Both the position numbers and the translations under genes were made by a program. A model generated the notes under the pieces. That model was not told the origin of the DNA. It saw nothing but the letters and a program-made list of their open reading frames with translations, and made no database searches. A stretch of DNA of 64,000 bases from Diploscapter coronatus (lineage: Eukaryota > Nematoda > Chromadorea > Rhabditida > Rhabditidae), in the NCBI GenBank assembly GCA_964036155.1, contig OZ038423.1, positions 77,949,249 to 78,013,248 on the forward strand, given 5' to 3'. Positions 62,711 to 64,000 of this stretch are shown here, piece by piece (position 1 is the first letter of the stretch; the number at the start of each line of letters is the position of its first letter).

Positions 62711-64000
62711 ATGGGTGAACTAAATATAACGGTTATTCATTATGATGTTGGCTATTATTTTGCTATATTGCGAGCCTTCGGATTTATTCAGTTGCCTATC
62801 AATATTTTCGGTCTTTATCTAATTATCTATGTCTCACCAAAGTCCATGACTTACTACTACAAGTGCCTTTTAGTCAAATATCAAATATTGTATGTGTATT
62901 ATTACATTTATTATTATTTTTAAGTAAATTTTTAGAGCAGCATTACTAGACTTGAATATGAGTTGGCTGATATGCCCGCTGGTATTCCTACCATATCTGA
63001 GCGGATTTACTAATGGATTGCTACATCATGTATTCGATTTGAGTGGGGTTGCACAAGTAATGCTTTGGTCTTACACTTCGGCAGGTTAGTTAACAGTATG
63101 ATATATTTCTTCATTCAATATGATATTGATCTAGAACAGACGAAATTATTATTTTTTTTATGAGAGTCCTAATTTCGCTTTTGTATTCTTGAGCTAATTT
63201 GGAAATGCCAAATTTGATGTTAGACTTTATGTGCAAAAATCAGATTAACATCTTATTTTCTTTGTTTATAGAATTTTAAAATATCATTTTAGTCGATTCA
63301 TTATGCTGATTTTCTACATTTCAAATTGTGTTTTAGGAGTTGGTGCCTCGATTTTGGACTTGTTTGAGTATCGATATCAATGCTCTCGAATGGACAAACA
63401 CACCAGCCAAATAACTAAAACTCGCATAGTTCTGACAATAATGTTCGAGTTGAGCCTTGTCCAAGTGTCATGGATACCCTATATCAAATATCCACACAAT
63501 CAGGATATTGCAAAATTGGAACTAGCTAAAGTAGAATATTGATTCTAGTTTTCTATAAGAGTCACAATCAAGATGTTCAAAAATCCCCGCTATCTTCCAT
63601 TTTGTCTGATTGTTCTTGATTTCAGTCTTCGAAAATCTTGAACATTATTTCCGAACACTAAGGATAGTAAAATGAAATACGAATTTCATGAAACAGGTGC
63701 AGAAACTTATGACAAATTCTCAATTATTTACCACTATATTTTGATCCATGTCTAGTTGCTTTACAAAACGCTAACATTTCATATTTCAGCTTTGGAAGAC
63801 ACCTATTGATTCGCTATGGTATCGTCAGTCCATCGTTTTTGATATTTGTACATTTTGTCTTGGCCATAAGGGTTTGTTTGGAATGACGTCATTCTGCGTT
63901 GTGGTAAATGAACCCTTTTCTATCTTCTTTGCTATAAAATGCACGTTTCAGGTGGTAACAGTTTTCGTGATTCTAACACTTTACAATCTATTTTGGAAGA
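62711..64000 (+). CDS. srh-like seven-transmembrane chemoreceptor, partial at the window end
   Basis: Exons 62711-62889, 62936-63084, 63337-63530, 63790-63903 and the start of an exon at 63952 are in phase. TM1 lies in GFIQLPINIFGLYLIIYV and is followed by VSPKSMTYYYKCLL, the SP-x2-M intracellular loop typical of srh/sri/str receptors. LPYLSGFTNGLLHH and GVGASILDLFEYRYQ match the srh pattern (the ENR-like motif reads EYR), and TKTRIVLTIMF leads into the next helix. Such receptors sit on sensory cilia and detect environmental cues. About 220 residues are present and the C-terminal helices lie beyond the window. The exon-4 donor choice (63903) rests on phase with the next exon. Confidence 0.8.

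Noticed and set aside
1..64000. tRNA, rRNA or CRISPR features
   Set aside because: I looked for tRNA B-box-like sequence with a partner A box and for regularly spaced repeats and found none convincing. The tandem repeat at 18921 is diverged and not CRISPR-like.

Overview
This window is nuclear DNA from a nematode. The protein-coding segments are AT-rich, split into many small exons by short introns with the nematode 3' splice consensus (tttcag), several start codons sit a few bases after an isolated tttcag that looks like a spliced-leader acceptor, and the gene families (srh-type chemoreceptor, Thr-rich C-type lectin, ABF-type defensin) are nematode-typical. No bacterial, plasmid or CRISPR features are visible. 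I cannot name the species. All gene models below were assembled by hand from splice sites and reading-frame phase. No search or alignment was run, so family names rest on recognised motifs.

Layout. 0.4-2 kb (-): a C2H2 zinc-finger gene. 3.8-5.2 kb: a small doubtful gene (-) facing a four-transmembrane gene (+). 5.3-7.2 kb: gene debris (a kelch-like pseudogene and a truncated Hsp70 fragment) and the second copy of a ~285-bp repeat. 8.3-32.3 kb, possibly to 34 or 35 kb (-): one very long Rho guanine-nucleotide exchange factor of the MCF2/DBS type (Sec14, spectrin-like, DH, PH) in at least 26 exons. Its introns carry a 2.3-kb nested foldback element and several MITEs. 39.5 kb (+): a single-exon small secreted orphan. 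41.2-46.9 kb (-): VPS41 of the HOPS tethering complex. 48.3-51.5 kb (-): a UVRAG/Atg14-family subunit of the Vps34 lipid-kinase complex. 51.7-53.6 kb (+): RMI1, divergent from the UVRAG-like gene. 54.4-56.0 kb (+) and 56.2-56.8 kb (-): a C-type lectin and an ABF-like defensin, convergent. 57.5-61.7 kb (+): lysosomal-type beta-galactosidase (GH35) in 19 exons. 62.7 kb to the end (+): the start of an srh-like chemoreceptor.

How the genes relate. VPS41 and the UVRAG-like gene lie side by side on one strand and act in the same late-endosome/autophagosome pathway. Beta-galactosidase is a lysosomal enzyme delivered by such traffic. The lectin and defensin look like secreted immune effectors. RMI1 is a DNA-repair factor and shares only a promoter region with the UVRAG-like gene. 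The most notable signals are the giant foldback in a RhoGEF intron, the defensin with a long non-defensin tail, phase-supported GC-AG introns, MITEs sitting on splice donors, and a one-base frame slip in the GH35 gene as given here.
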